A DNA stretch of 64,000 bases. It comes from Isochrysis galbana (taxonomy: Eukaryota; Haptophyta; Isochrysidales; Isochrysidaceae). The position numbers were made by a program, and so were the translations under genes. Below are positions 30,676-40,764 of the stretch, one piece after another. A model generated the notes under the pieces. It was not told where the DNA came from, did no database searches, and saw nothing but the letters and a program-made list of their open reading frames with translations. Each line of letters opens with the position of its first letter. Position 1 is the first letter of the stretch. The DNA is taken from the NCBI GenBank assembly GCA_018136815.1, contig CM030942.1, positions 1,883,171 through 1,947,170 on the forward strand. Direction: 5' to 3'.

Positions 30676-30849
30676 CCGTCTAGCTCTTGACTCTTGATTC
30701 TTGAACGCAGAGCGCTGCTTGCACGCACCGCTTTATTATTTATTAAACATTAACTTTGTGAGTAGTATATAAATAAAGTCGTATATGCGGTAATTATTAT
30801 AAACAGACTATGTACATTTGATGGCTCAACTTTATTCTGTCCCATATTC

Positions 30850-31229
30850 GACGGAACGTGAACTCAGGGGGCAGAGGAGGCTGGGTGGAGCCCTGGCCTC
30901 CCCTGCTCCCCTGCCTCTACCTCACTGGCGCTCCTGAGCCCCTGGGGCCCCTACGCTGCACCCGTCTGCCTGTCGCTGTCGACCAAGGGGGAGAAGGAGC
31001 TGGAGCAATGGCAATGGCAATGGGCTGGCCACGACGGGCCAGTGAGGGCGAATCAGGCGGGGCTGTGGGGAGGAGAGTGGGTCAACAAGGCAGTCTGCTC
31101 CTGACAAGCCATATGCCAGCCATAGGGCATGCCCGGAGCATGGGTGGTTCCCCCCCCCATGGCAGGGCCGTAGTGGAGAGAGGGGGGAGCTCGTGTCCCC
31201 CCATGGGCCAACCAAGTATAAACTTAGTT
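30850..31229 (+). repeat. 5'-truncated family A retroposon
   Basis: Only the 3' half of an A element is present, from CTCAGGGGGCAGAGGAGGCT to AAGTATAAACTTAGTT. Imperfect flanking similarity (GAACGTGAA versus CAACGTATGAA) may be an eroded target duplication. Confidence 0.65.
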
Positions 31230-31500
31230 CAACGTATGAATTACGAATACTAGCAACTTCAAGTACTGGTATCATTCATAATGACACTAGTCTCTCAATG
31301 TCAATGCAACGCTATAAGATGTTGGTAGGAGCTTGGCTTATGCACCTTTCCATTTGCCCCGACGTTTACCCGTGTCATTTGCACCCTTGCCTTTACTTAC
31401 AACTTGTTCCCACTTGCCCTTGCCGCCCACCGCGGTAGATGCGCTCGATAAGGGAAGGACTTCTTCTGCTGGAGGTGGCTCTTCCGTTTTATGCACGTGT

Positions 31501-31600
31501 NNNNNNNNNNNNNNNNNNNNNNNNNNNNNNNNNNNNNNNNNNNNNNNNNNNNNNNNNNNNNNNNNNNNNNNNNNNNNNNNNNNNNNNNNNNNNNNNNNNN
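31501..31600. other. Assembly gap of 100 N
   Basis: A run of exactly 100 undetermined bases, the conventional size for a scaffold gap of unknown length. Sequence joined across it should not be treated as contiguous. Confidence 0.99.
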
Positions 31601-32199
31601 CCCAACTGGGACTAGGCCTCCTCGACTGGGACAACCACATAAAGGCCCTTCAAGCGAAATGGATACTGAACTACCTCGACGCGAGGCAGGCGCAATGGAA
31701 GCAGGTACTCGACGCCTGGTTCAGCCGCACGAAACTAGGTAGGGCGGCGGTGCTAACTACTATACCCGCCCGCAACCTGACCGATGGTATAAGGGGGACA
31801 AGTAAACTCCCTGCGTTCTGGAAGCAAGCGCTCAACAACATACGCAACCTACACCTCACCCCCTTATCTCTCAGCATACTATCGCAACCTATATGGTACA
31901 ACCCGATTCTCGCGAGCCCCACAATGAATCCCATATGGAGAGAACTATGGAGCAAATTGGAATGCAACGCGATACACAACATTTATAAAAATTACGAGGG
32001 AACAATCCCGTACACCAAAGAAGAATGTGCGCAATACTTGAGAAATAACGACACATACATACAATTTAGAGGAGAATATCTCGAGAGAGAGGTTCCTAGA
32101 AACCTGGAAGGCCATCGAGCTTTTCGCCTCGACAATAACGGAAAAACCCGCAAGGCGAAAAACAAAAAAAACACGAGACCCAAGGGAACGACCCGCTAG
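31601..32199 (+). pseudogene. LINE reverse transcriptase, post-RT segment
   Basis: An open frame runs from the gap edge to a stop at 32199. It begins QLGLGLLDWDNHIKALQAKW, the conserved stretch just after the RT domain of many LINEs (GLGLL plus N-x-ALQ-x-KW), followed by tryptophan-containing segments (FWKQALNNIRNLHL, PIWRELWSKL). The RT proper would lie in the gap, so the copy is partial here. The minus-strand LINE at 37976-43100 is probably from the same group. Confidence 0.7.
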
Positions 32200-32218
32200 A
32201 CCAAGTAGATGAAAAAAG

Positions 32219-32395
32219 ATGACGCCCGAGGTGCATATAACGCAAGGTGAACACTACGCCAAATTCAAGGGAACCTGGTACGAAGCGGAACTATCCTACC
32301 TGGGTACGCCGATCCTAGGGGCAAGAATTCCAGGGCCCCCACAACACCTAGACCCCGCGCCGCCGGCGAAGTGGGGCGAGGGAGCCGCATACTAA
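32219..32395 (+). CDS. 58-codon ORF after the LINE with a Tudor-like phrase
   Basis: A small ORF starts 19 bases after the LINE stop in another frame. It contains GEHYAKFKGTWYEAELSYLG, which resembles the opening strands of Tudor-type domains (basic residue, G-x-WY-x-A). It could be the end of the LINE protein after a frame shift, or a separate remnant. It is too short for assignment. Confidence 0.3.
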   Translation: MTPEVHITQGEHYAKFKGTWYEAELSYLGTPILGARIPGPPQHLDPAPPAKWGEGAAY

Positions 32396-32629
32396 TGACC
32401 TTACAAGAGCTCTTATGTTAAGCCCCAATGTACCCTCCCCAACACCATACCTTTGATGGAGCCCCTAGTTGAAGTTTGTGGCCCTTCCATTCAACCCAAA
32501 GCGTGCGAGGCATCTCAGTTTTGGAACGGAGGTAGTATAATAACCTCCGTCCTCCGTATGCCCAGCTGCGAATGCGGACTTTTATGTTACCGATTGGATG
32601 GACAGGGGGACATTCGATGGCATGGGGGC

Positions 32630-35600
32630 TCAATCTCCTTCGCCGTCCGAAAAAATCATCGTATGCGGCGATGCGGGCACACGATTTAATCTGGGTCGGT
32701 CGTTACCTGCTCGGTACCCAAAGCTGGAGTCATGAGACTCGTGCGGACTTGGCTCCAAGCGTGCGGGAATGGTATAGTTCCTCCCGTTGTTCCCGGGACG
32801 AACCGAGTCGAGGACTGCACCACTGGTTGCATCCGCACCATGGCGGTGCTCGTGCCCCGGACGGAGATCAACGGCGTGCCGTTTCTCGAGATCAACGAAG
32901 CGGCGAGGATGACCTGTAAGACGATCATCACGACGAAAACCGACGCTGCGACGAATGATCTCGGATTCGTTACGATGGAATTGAGCTGGAAAGCGGTCAT
33001 CAACTTGCTCTTGATCATACTTGTCTCGAAGGCCGTTGTTCTCCCTAAGACTATGGTCATTTTGCTCATAGCTGCGGCTGGCTGAATATTGGTTCGGGGT
33101 GGCTCGGTCGAGCTCCTCGTATCCTCGATACCCAGAGCTTGCACCAAACCCTCGATCTGTCATGTACCCATGCTGCAAGTGCCGCTGATGACCGTCATGA
33201 TAGCTTCCGTTGGCCAAGTGGTCAGGGCCTAGGTCGCGCGTATCGTCTCTATCGAGCCCCCGATTTTGATCAGGACCGTGTGAACGGCTTTGATAACGCT
33301 GAACCTCATCATCATGTCTCCTGTTCCCCAAGAAGCCTCTCCCGATCTCATCGCCATTGCCTCTATCGAAATGATCAAAAGCCCTTCGCGCATCACCATC
33401 ACCTAGGTTCTTCCGTGTGCTGTCCTGACGGAAACGGCTAGTTTCAAATTGGGGAAGAGTATCAGCCGGCGCGCTGCCGTAACGACCACGAACGTCACCG
33501 ATACGGGAGGAACTAGGGGGTCCGTAGTCAATGGAGTCCGTGCCGGTATGTCTATATACGCCTAGGCCTGCGGGTGCGCCTTCACACAGCGCCGCATGCG
33601 AACCCGCGGCGGGGCGGCACGATGACGGGACAGGTTCCACCTGCATCCCATGTTGAAGGGGCGCGAACGGTGGGGCGGGTTGAGCATGTCTGGCAGTTGG
33701 AGGAGCGTCAGAGTCACTGCCACGACGTAGAATGCGGGCGCACTGCTGACGACCATGCAGCTCGGCCAAATGTACCATGGAGCGACCCCGAGCATCCTTG
33801 TCTAGCGCTAAGTAGGGAGCGGCGGTGAGATAACGTTGCACAGCCACCACGTCGCCCGCCGCAATCCTCTCGTGGAATTGTTGCCGCCCTTCTGCAATCG
33901 AATGAGGAGCCCACCGCCGATTTTCTCCCATGAAATAGAATAGGGAATCCATAAGCTGACCTAGCACTGGAAATGCCCTTGTCTTCAGCTTCGAGTAGAG
34001 CTTGCAACTGAGGCCTCCCGAGGTCCGTACAGCAACCTCGAAGGCCCCTACTCGAGGGAATCGCGCGGGAGCCGCACGATCTCGGCTGCGAATTGCGGGA
34101 CCAGTTCGCGCTGCAGCGTGCGATCCCCATGCCGGCTTGATCATTGTCGCAGTAGCGGCCCCCCTGCCGCGCCCGCGAGTCTCGTGCATGCTATCCTCAG
34201 TGACAGCCGCTGCCGCTGCCTCGACCCCCGATGTCTCCCAAGCCTCGCTGTTGACGACCACAGGGATGCGGGCACCAAAGGCGAGTGTCACGGCGAAATG
34301 AAGCTCGGAGAGCATCGCAGCATAAGTCGCTGAATCGCCCTTGAGGCTGGCAGAAGGGCGCGGAGCAGTGCACATTTCCACAGCCAAGTAAGTGCCTGCT
34401 GCCGTGTGGGCGCTCCGTAAGAGTGCTTCACGTGTCTCCGCGTTCCCATCGATATGGAGCGCTTGCAGATCGCGCGCCTGCAAGTCCACAATGGACCCTG
34501 GCAGAGCGACCAGCGCGTTGCAGTCCACGCTTAGGTGGCGCAGTGACACGAGGACGCCGCCTAGATTGGCGGGTAGTGCGGTGAGCTGGTTGTGCGAGAG
34601 GTTTAGCGATACAAGTTGAGAGGTCATGTTGACATCGCATTGCGCGGCGATGCCATTACTAGTGGAGCGCGAGCGCCCGAGCCGTCCATTCGCCGAAGCC
34701 GCACGCGGGCGGTGTGGAAGAACGGTGAAAGAGTGGTCACCAAGTAAATCCATGCCCATTGTCGACTCGGGCAACCTGATCTCCTCCAAGCTGTTGTATG
34801 AGAGGTCGAGCACAGCAAGCTGTGGTAGCATCCAAACGCCAATGGGAATGGATGTAAGGTTGTTGTTCGGAGCTCGCAGCATCGCAAGGCTCCGACAGCC
34901 ACAGACTCCTTCGGGGAGGGAGCTTAACTGCATATCCGGCAGATCGAGTTGCAGGAGATGCCGGAGCGCACCGAGAGGAGAAGGGAGGCTAGGGAGCGGG
35001 CCCGTGGGAGGTCTGCCGAAACCGCACAATCGGAGGTGCTCGAGGCGGCCGCCTCCGGCTGCTGCGAGTGATCGCCAGAAGGACGATGGCAAGACCGTTC
35101 GATGCACCCGGCTTCCGTCGACGTCGACGTCATCGCCATTGCGCATACCGTCCGCATCCAGCTGGCGGAGGGACGCTTCATCAAACTCAAAGATGCTTGA
35201 TGCGGACAAACGGTGGACGGCATCTGAAAGCCATTCGGGTGCCGAGGGCACGCATTGTGTAAATGATGTGACGAGGGCGGCAGAGAGGTGTTCCGAGGCC
35301 TTGGCCACGGCGCTGGCCGTAGGATCCCTGCGCGGCTCCTTACGTGGCTCCTTGCGCAGCTCTTTACGCTGTGCGCGTGCTTGTCCCGACGGCTTCACCA
35401 CTTCAAGAGGAGCGTTTGCCGTTGGCTGCAAGAACAGAGAGGACGTCTCAAAGAGCGAAGATAGGGCATGGCACATGCAGGCGGGTGAGGTTTCGTCCGA
35501 GAGCAGGCTCGCAAGAGTTGTGGCGACCGCAACAGGAGGCAGGCCGGCGCCCATCCCACTTGTGCGGCGCGGTGGGGTAATGTCAAAGAGCACGCATGAT

Positions 35601-36412
35601 CGCGTGTTGGCTCGATCGGCTGCTCGGGTAGTGTCCAAAAGATCGAGTTGTGCACTTGCAAGACGGCCTCGAAGATCATGGCCATGCGTCAGCATCCCGA
35701 TCACTTGATGCTGTTGCGACGGCGGTAATTCGAGGTCAGGACACCCCACGTACCTCAGCTGTACCGGATCGAGTGCAAGGAGCTCGGCTATCTCGATGGC
35801 GACAGCATCCCAGTCTGCTTCTTGGAAGATCTCCCCGCGGCGCAAGAGGAGGGCAAGGCGCACGGCCTGCGGCGGCTGGTGGAAGACTTGCGCGCCGCGT
35901 CCGAGCAGCGTCTTGAACGGCGCCCCAGAATGAGGACGCTGAAGCTGCTGAAGCTCATGCTCACGCTCGCGTTCCTCAGCCCAAGCAAGCCAGACAGAGG
36001 GTCCACGCTCTGTGGGAGCGCCACTTGAGGTCCGGTGTCTGTCGGTAGCAAAGAGCTGGATGCTGGAGTCATCGCGAAGGGGCAAGCGTGAGAGCTCACC
36101 GAGTTGAGCTTGCGGGCCAGGGGCCTCACCGCCCTTCCCAGCCGCCGCGAGGTCGATCCCCGACGCCGACAGATCGGCCGCCGCCTTACTGCTCAGCATG
36201 AGCCGTCGCTCCGCGTCGAAGCTTGTCTCAGACTGCAGCGGCTGCTGCGGAGCGAACGGCGTATGGGGCTGCGGCTGCGGCGTGCGTAGCTGATGCAGCT
36301 GACTTTCCTCCTTCTTCGCGCGCGCGATCCTGCGCATGATCCGCTGGATCGTGCGGATGGCGGCCTCGTCGGCATCCATCGCAGAGAGCCGATACGGCCG
36401 GCGCTCACTCAT
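32630..36412 (-). CDS. Large leucine-rich-repeat protein with ankyrin-like segment and charged tail
   Basis: The chosen start is the ATG at 36412 (MSERRPYRLSAMDADEAAIR), giving 1260 residues. The longer frame upstream only translates a GA microsatellite. Residues about 14-36 (AAIRTIQRIMRRIARAKKEE) resemble an IQ calmodulin-binding helix. Leucine-rich repeats fill about 470-660, with phrases LDLSYNSLEEIRLP, LNLSHNQLTALPANL and LSVDCNALVALPGSI. Residues about 850-895 (GDVVAVQRYLTAAPYLALDK, then GRSMVHLAELHG) look like one or two ankyrin repeats. The last 350 residues are low complexity, rich in Arg, Asp, His, Gly and Tyr, and probably disordered. The combination suggests a scaffold or signalling protein; no catalytic domain is visible. 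No introns were needed across 3.8 kb, unlike neighbouring multi-exon genes. Confidence 0.75.
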   Translation of the reverse strand: MSERRPYRLSAMDADEAAIRTIQRIMRRIARAKKEESQLHQLRTPQPQPHTPFAPQQPLQSETSFDAERRLMLSSKAAADLSASGIDLAAAGKGGEAPGPQAQLGELSRLPLRDDSSIQLFATDRHRTSSGAPTERGPSVWLAWAEEREREHELQQLQRPHSGAPFKTLLGRGAQVFHQPPQAVRLALLLRRGEIFQEADWDAVAIEIAELLALDPVQLRYVGCPDLELPPSQQHQVIGMLTHGHDLRGRLASAQLDLLDTTRAADRANTRSCVLFDITPPRRTSGMGAGLPPVAVATTLASLLSDETSPACMCHALSSLFETSSLFLQPTANAPLEVVKPSGQARAQRKELRKEPRKEPRRDPTASAVAKASEHLSAALVTSFTQCVPSAPEWLSDAVHRLSASSIFEFDEASLRQLDADGMRNGDDVDVDGSRVHRTVLPSSFWRSLAAAGGGRLEHLRLCGFGRPPTGPLPSLPSPLGALRHLLQLDLPDMQLSSLPEGVCGCRSLAMLRAPNNNLTSIPIGVWMLPQLAVLDLSYNSLEEIRLPESTMGMDLLGDHSFTVLPHRPRAASANGRLGRSRSTSNGIAAQCDVNMTSQLVSLNLSHNQLTALPANLGGVLVSLRHLSVDCNALVALPGSIVDLQARDLQALHIDGNAETREALLRSAHTAAGTYLAVEMCTAPRPSASLKGDSATYAAMLSELHFAVTLAFGARIPVVVNSEAWETSGVEAAAAAVTEDSMHETRGRGRGAATATMIKPAWGSHAAARTGPAIRSRDRAAPARFPRVGAFEVAVRTSGGLSCKLYSKLKTRAFPVLGQLMDSLFYFMGENRRWAPHSIAEGRQQFHERIAAGDVVAVQRYLTAAPYLALDKDARGRSMVHLAELHGRQQCARILRRGSDSDAPPTARHAQPAPPFAPLQHGMQVEPVPSSCRPAAGSHAALCEGAPAGLGVYRHTGTDSIDYGPPSSSRIGDVRGRYGSAPADTLPQFETSRFRQDSTRKNLGDGDARRAFDHFDRGNGDEIGRGFLGNRRHDDEVQRYQSRSHGPDQNRGLDRDDTRDLGPDHLANGSYHDGHQRHLQHGYMTDRGFGASSGYRGYEELDRATPNQYSASRSYEQNDHSLRENNGLRDKYDQEQVDDRFPAQFHRNESEIIRRSVGFRRDDRLTGHPRRFVDLEKRHAVDLRPGHEHRHGADATSGAVLDSVRPGNNGRNYTIPARLEPSPHESHDSSFGYRAGNDRPRLNRVPASPHTMIFSDGEGD

Positions 36413-36774
36413 CGTCTCCTGGCGCTCCGTCTGGACTCGGCCTCGGGTGTCTCGGCCGCGCTCTACCTCTCTAAAGCCAACCCTCTCGGCCGCACGAGGA
36501 AGAGGGGGGGAGGGGGGGAGGGAGAATGGGGGAAGGGGAAGGGGGGGGAAGAGCGAGCGAGCGAGCGCGAGAGAGGACAGAGAGGGCGCGCTCGCGCACA
36601 CGGGAAAGCGTCGAGGAAACGGAGGTAAGCGCCTGTTTAATAAGAAGAAGAGAGGAAGAGAGCGGGAGAGAAGAAGAGAGCGGAAGAGAAGAAGAGAGCC
36701 GACGAACTCCCACGCTTCTCCACCTGAGAGACCATCAGAGGAGAGAGATGTGTAGCGAACCAGAACATCGGTGA

Positions 36775-37040
<266 letters not shown>

Positions 37041-37167
37041 GGCCAACGCCTGTCGGGCAGCCGGTGGGAACCGTGGGGGGTCCCGCGCAACCGGCGTGTA
37101 AAGTTTAAAAAGTACCGGAAGGAGGAAGTGTGTGGACTCAAGTGAGTTCTTTTGTATATGAACATAT

Positions 37168-37975
37168 GTTACCCCCAGGAGCCAACGCCCCCCGATAGCT
37201 ATCGGGGGCCCCCGAGAGCTACCGGGGGGAAATTTTTTCCCGATCGCCAACAGCCCCCCCGAGAGCTACCGGGGGACCGAGAAAATCCCCCGAGAGCTAT
37301 CGGGGGATAGCTCCTGGGGGGTGCCGTAAGCGTGCCCCCCGATAGCTATCGGGGGAAGAGGAAATCCCCCGAGAGCAAAGAGCAAACGGGGGGTTCCTCC
37401 TCTCTTTGGCTCGCTCTCCTTCTCTCTCTCTTCCCCCTCCTATTCCTATTCTCTGTTCTCCTTTCTCCTCTTTTCTCTGTTCTCTTTCTCCCCCGTATAC
37501 TAAAACTGCGCTGGATAATCTAAGCAGTTTTATTAGTTTTAAAAACTGCTTAGAGTATCCAGCAGTTTTAGAAATAACATAAAGTTACTAGGATTAATAT
37601 TAAAATAATGAATAAGTACAATACGGTAAAAAAAGTAATATTAATATAAAAATAGTAACAAATAAAAATCTAACCAAAAATTAAATTTTATTTATATTCT
37701 ATATCTGTCATTTTAATTTCGTCAAATAAGATATTAAGAATATTTAAAATAAATAAAAAATCACGAAAAACCAAATAAAATTTACTATTATCTATTATGT
37801 GTTCCTTCAAACGACGCTATAACTCTAAGTCTTCATTTTAAACTAAGGTTTACTAAGGTAGTTGTAATAATGATCAAGTTCAAGTAGTTATAAGTCATAC
37901 TACTATAATTTTTAATTCAATATTTGTGGAGGATCAAATTTATTTTCACTGAATAATAATTCTATTACTATGACT
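37168..37975 (+). mobile_element. Element C: cluster of 20-bp palindromes plus AT-rich body (copy 1)
   Basis: It begins near GTTACCCCCAGGAGCCAACG and carries at least five palindromes of the CCCCCGATAGCTATCGGGGG type (variants CCCCCGAGAGCTATCGGGGG and others) within about 215 bp. A pyrimidine-rich block follows, then about 450 bp of AT-rich DNA ending in a TTACTAAGGT...TCTATTACTATGACTTTACT stretch. The same order occurs at 53775-54430 with continuation at 56139-56245. It encodes nothing recognisable. Boundaries are approximate. Confidence 0.6.
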
Positions 37976-38212
37976 TTACTGAATCCTGCATTTTCTCGTC
38001 GTGCTATTCTCGAATCTGTTCCTGGTGCCTATCCTCCTGTGAGTGATGTGTTTGAAGTGTGGGTGTTTGTCGGTGTGCTTTAGCAACGGCAGGGTATATA
38101 ACTTGGCTATGTGCTTCCAGTCGTCTTTTGTGATGTCGAGGCGGCTTTCCCACGCTATTCTGGCTGCCTGTGATTCGTTGCGGCGTGCTGCTTTAATAAA
38201 AAAAATTTCCAA
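37976..38212 (-). pseudogene. LINE 3'-coding fragment
   Basis: On the minus strand the frame reads RIAWESRLDITKDDWKHIAK and then HFKHITHRRIGTRNRF. This resembles the tryptophan-bearing post-RT region of LINE proteins (W-x-x-x-L-x-I-x-x-x-x-W, then F-K-x-x-H-R-x-x-x-T). It has the same orientation as the RT at 40.7-41.6 kb and is probably the distal part of that LINE. Confidence 0.5.
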
Positions 38213-38426
38213 CTGGGAAGGTGCTGGTCCGAAGTTTTTTCTTCAGTGAAGGTGCAGGTGAAGGTGAGAGTGCAGGAACTGCAGGTGCAGGTGAAGACAC
38301 GGTGAACGGGGCGCGCTGGGCGGCCAGTAGCCCGCCAAGGTGGCTGTTGATCGTGCTCGCGTGGGATTGCAAGTTGAGAGCCAAAATTGATCAAGTGGTG
38401 GGGCACACCACACACCACCCATGTTA

Positions 38427-38552
38427 TAGGGCCTGACAAGAGTTGCTCGCTCAGACCCCCAAAGTTGCTCGCAAAAGTTGCTCGAAATAGGCCCCAAAAG
38501 GGGCAAAGTTGCTCGCAGAGTTGCTCGAAGTTGCTCGGAGTTGCTCGTCCAT
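38427..38552 (+). repeat. Array of AGTTGCTCG 9-mers
   Basis: The 9-mer AGTTGCTCG (one copy lacking part of it) occurs about eight times in 120 bp with irregular spacing of 9 to 35 bp. It lies just beyond the 3' end of the hAT transposase gene and could be subterminal binding sites of that transposon or a local minisatellite. Confidence 0.7.
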
Positions 38553-38715
38553 TGTTCATTGCGCCGCGATCGCCGCGCCGCGTGCTGCCGCCGCCGGCCG
38601 TCATCATCGACGATTTAATTAAGCCGTTATATTTGATGTAGAGAGAATGCAAATAAAAATAACAAAAGGAGAGACTCTTAGATAGCTCTAGTTTGGCTGT
38701 TTGGCTTCATAGCAC

Positions 38716-40161
38716 TTAGCACACATCACGATCATTGTACCGCAACATGAGTCCGGCTTGAATTTGATCGGCGAGAGCGGAGGTCTGCAAAGAACCAAAC
38801 ATACACTTCACAAGAGAGAATACACGCTCACATGCGGCCGAATTGGGAGTCAATGAAAAGGCAATGCGGGCGGCAAGTGCCCATGTCGGGATCTTTGTGC
38901 AATTACATGCCCACCAATGCAACACCTTTGTTGTAAAGTCATGTACATCGACCGGATTGACGGTGAAATCCTTCGCAGCAGCGGCATATCGTGGCAGCTC
39001 ACGCTCTAACATGAACATAACGTTCTGGATGTGGGCAAATGGTTTGAGAATGCTGAGCTCTTGAATCCACGCGGAGTCGACATGATGTGGCCCAAATGCT
39101 GGGTTGAATGCACGCAGAAGGCCCATCTCGTGGTGTTGATCTTTACAGTGGTATGGCCTGGCGCAATTATCTGTCAGGCGGTCCTCGAGATATTCAAAGG
39201 CGCCCTTAACCCTGTCGACAGTGGATTGCCACTTTGCAATCATGCGCACGTCAATGGCAGCACGGACCTCAGCTTCGGTGTTGTGTGTGAGAGTGCTACC
39301 ATCCTCATACTGAATTTCATACCTGCCATCCCGATGTATCCGGTTCAGCTTCCCCTGGAACCACTTACAGTAAGGTGAATCAAAGTACTCGTAAGTCTCC
39401 AAGCCCACCTTGATCTCTGCAGTTGCCCTAAGTACACCGGCCAGGTTGGGCATGGAAATAGCCTCAATTCCCATCTTCTTGCCCACGCTGAGAATTTCCT
39501 CTAACGCATCATGCACCAAAAGTATCTCAAGACCGTCACCCTCCAACTTGTATGTGGTCGAGCACAAAAGTTCCATATCAAGGGCAGCAGCTAGCTCAAT
39601 CTGAAGATCAAGCTTCTTGGAGTTGTAAATGTGCCGGAGTGCCTTGGTAGTTGCGTCGCCGATCGCACGCTCTTCAAGCCTATTCAGAAAAGTGGGGATG
39701 TGATGGAAGTTCCGCGCCATTTGCTTCATCATCTCCCACCGCGACCACCATCGAATATTAGAATATCCCTTCAGAGTAACTCCGGTGATCTCCTTCCATG
39801 TCGTTCCAGCAGCGTGGGAGTGAGAGACAAGCACGAGCCACGGTGTCATGAAATCCTGGACCGTGTCCAACTTGAGATGCTCGCCAGTGTGCTGAAGTGT
39901 GTGAGAGACACACAAGATGTGCATAGCGTTATCACACAACGCTGCGAGATGCCAGCACGCCACACCGTTGGTCGCGCAACTGTCTCGGCTGATGCCAACA
40001 ACCATGTCAACATCCAAACTGAGCCATTTCTGCAAGACCCTATCGATGAATCGGAATAGCCTCTCACCATCCATCGCATGAGCCACAGTCTTGCAAGCCA
40101 GCAATCGCTTGACAATGCCTGTAAACGTAGGCGGGACCCACCGTGCGCACACATTGACCAT
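38716..40161 (-). CDS. hAT-superfamily transposase with an internal Tudor-like segment
   Basis: 481 codons, N-terminally incomplete for a hAT transposase because the zinc-finger part is not in this frame. Residues 55-95 carry the RNase H-like signatures of hATs (GISRDSCATNG and CVSHTLQH), followed by WWSRWEMMKQM near 138. The C-terminus holds the hAT dimerisation motif (IPTWALAARIAFSLTPNSAA, then CERVFSLV, residues about 424-475). Between them, residues about 260-305 read YCKWFQGKLNRIHRDGRYEI followed by QYEDGS, which looks like a Tudor or Agenet-type barrel inserted in the all-helical insertion domain. Hits of this kind are not standard in hATs. The frame is open throughout, so the copy may be fairly young. 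It lies between two pieces of a minus-strand LINE. Its terminal inverted repeats were not identified. Confidence 0.8.
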   Translation of the reverse strand: MVNVCARWVPPTFTGIVKRLLACKTVAHAMDGERLFRFIDRVLQKWLSLDVDMVVGISRDSCATNGVACWHLAALCDNAMHILCVSHTLQHTGEHLKLDTVQDFMTPWLVLVSHSHAAGTTWKEITGVTLKGYSNIRWWSRWEMMKQMARNFHHIPTFLNRLEERAIGDATTKALRHIYNSKKLDLQIELAAALDMELLCSTTYKLEGDGLEILLVHDALEEILSVGKKMGIEAISMPNLAGVLRATAEIKVGLETYEYFDSPYCKWFQGKLNRIHRDGRYEIQYEDGSTLTHNTEAEVRAAIDVRMIAKWQSTVDRVKGAFEYLEDRLTDNCARPYHCKDQHHEMGLLRAFNPAFGPHHVDSAWIQELSILKPFAHIQNVMFMLERELPRYAAAAKDFTVNPVDVHDFTTKVLHWWACNCTKIPTWALAARIAFSLTPNSAACERVFSLVKCMFGSLQTSALADQIQAGLMLRYNDRDVC

Positions 40162-40690
40162 CTCGCCCCTACCATGTTATCGGAAAAAATAAGCAGGCAC
40201 CTGCACTGCACGCACACTCCTTCACTCCAACTGCGGCATCGACGCCACATACAGCTGCGGAGCCCGCGCGCGCACATCAAATCCCGCGCGCACACACCCG
40301 TTCTATTCAATACAAGATCCTCAAGCTGATTCATTCACTTATGCGGACATGGGAAGCGCAGCAGCGGAAGTGCAGCAGCAACACAACAGCCCCGCGCTGA
40401 ACACATGAAGCCAGCGGGGGGCCCATTTTCAGAGGCTGGGCACGTTGTTGTCGCTGTCGCTCGAACATGCTCCCTCCGCTATTTCACCCTGCTGCGTTTC
40501 CTCGTGCTGTTCGTCCGTCTCGACTCCGGCTGATTCCAGACGCGTGCGCTCCCTGCCGATCTTGTAGAAGAAGATAGCCAGCACTGTGCGAGCAGTGCTT
40601 GCGCCAAACCTGTGGTACATGCGAGACAGTAGCACATGGGCGTCACCAATCTCCTTGAAAAAGCGGGCCATTGCTGCAGCTGGACGGGCA
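40162..40690 (-). other. Probable 5' part of the hAT element
   Basis: A minus-strand frame at 40429-40671 (DAHVLLSRMYHRFGASTART, then an acidic tail) may be an upstream exon of the transposase or unrelated. No splice sites were fixed and no zinc finger was seen. Confidence 0.3.
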
Positions 40691-40764
40691 CAGATAGGTC
40701 AGGGCAGCTTCGATCGACGACGACGCCGTGTTATCCTTGAGTTGTGTGGAAGAGCCCTGCCCAG

